From Carex sylvatica (lineage: Eukaryota; Streptophyta; Magnoliopsida; Poales; Cyperaceae): DNA of 31,674 nucleotides. A program made the translations under genes and the position numbers. The notes beneath the pieces are model-generated. The model was not told where the DNA came from, ran no database searches, and worked only from the letters and a program-made list of their open reading frames with translations. This document shows positions 31,111-31,674 of the stretch, piece after piece; position 1 is the first letter of the stretch, and every line of letters begins with the position of its first letter. Location of the stretch: assembly GCA_964058845.1 (NCBI GenBank), contig CAXKVR010000366.1, forward strand, positions 1 to 31,674, read 5' to 3'.

Positions 31111-31634
31111 ATTAGAAACTTAGAATTTTATAAATTTAAATTGTATATTTAAAAATAAATTGTTAAATAATTTAAAATTAGCTATTAAGATACATTATTC
31201 TAAATTCAATTTAATTCTAACTTCAAATTTTGCATAAAATAATTATAATGTTGTATATATATTTATTGCAGAAAAAATTGGATTTACCCCAAAGGGAAGG
31301 CAACAGTTACAATTATGTTAAGCACAAGCAAGACAGAGAGCATATGTTAAGCCAGCACCAAATTTTTTGTCTGATCCCCGTATCCCACGTACCATTAATT
31401 GTGTAACACATGCTCATGCAAACTTGGATCCGTTAATTAAGGGCTTAATACCCAACAACAAATATTCATGCATAAAAAATAATGCAAACTAAAATCAAGA
31501 ATTTCTTGCATAGAAAATAAACATTAACTATTTAAATTATAAAATTCATATAGAAAAGATGCTGCAATTACATGTTATTACACCATCACGTACGTGCTTG
31601 TTTCAAGTAAATTTTTATAAAAATATTTGTTATG

Positions 31635-31669
31635 AACACTGACTGTTTTAAAAAAAAACAGTCAGTGTT
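31635..31669. repeat. Perfect 15-bp-arm palindrome at the window end
   Basis: AACACTGACTGTTTT (31635-31649) faces AAAACAGTCAGTGTT (31655-31669) across a 5-A spacer. It is the same motif pair as in the left subterminal array, which is why I read it as the beginning of the opposite CACTA end. Confidence 0.85.
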
Positions 31670-31674
31670 GGCTG

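Larger units (their letters stand above)
28641..31674 (+). mobile_element. CACTA (En/Spm) transposon, non-autonomous, truncated by window end
   Basis: It begins CACTAGTACAAAAAACCCC, a classical CACTA terminus, followed by a subterminal array of short repeats in alternating orientation (28676-28945). The same AACACTGACTGTTTT motif and its inverse return at the last 40 bases of the window, presumably the opposite subterminal region, so the element is probably only a little longer than 3.0 kb. The interior is a 920-bp tandem repeat plus about 550 bp of unique sequence and shows no transposase, so it would rely on a partner element. The far terminus and the 3-bp target duplication lie outside the window. 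Confidence 0.82.

Noticed and set aside
28676..31669. CRISPR-like array from the regular short repeats
   Set aside because: The repeats alternate in orientation, lie next to a CACTA terminus, and the sequence is plant nuclear DNA.

Overview
The window is nuclear DNA from a flowering plant, most likely a eudicot. It is AT-rich, its genes are split by short GT-AG introns, and the space between genes is packed with plant-type transposons. I cannot name the species. Two complete protein-coding genes and one partial gene are supported.

Layout. (1) At the left edge, the last exon of an unidentified minus-strand gene (250-448) ends with a TGA; the rest of that gene was not resolved. (2) Divergent from it, at 1926-4346, is an intact eight-exon cytochrome P450 of the CYP87 type (489 residues) with a TATA box about 130 bp before its ATG. 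(3) 4350-14250 is a transposon graveyard. It holds long foldback elements, Mutator-like MITEs with 9-bp target-site duplications (TSDs), hAT-like MITEs, and a decayed Ty1/copia element into which a solo LTR and a Tip100-like hAT fragment were inserted. A SINE-like retroposon lies just downstream. (4) 14948-17665 is an intact four-exon IQD gene (IQ67-domain calmodulin-binding scaffold, 458 residues). (5) 17700-28640 is again non-genic: two more copies of the same SINE-like family, several 9-bp-TSD MITEs, a 5'-truncated LINE, a 312-bp element with perfect 33-bp inverted ends, and a 520-bp hairpin element with a GC-rich loop. (6) 28641 to the window end is the left part of a non-autonomous CACTA (En/Spm) element. 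It has about 14 alternating subterminal motifs, a 920-bp tandem repeat of about 2.3 copies, and the start of what looks like its other subterminal region at the last 40 bases.

The P450 and IQD genes have no evident functional link; they are neighbours separated by about 10 kb of transposon remnants. The most interesting material is the mobile DNA: a three-copy SINE-like family with clean TSDs, a datable nest of insertions at 12359-13822, and the CACTA element with its internal satellite-like repeat. All family assignments come from motifs read by eye; no database search was possible.
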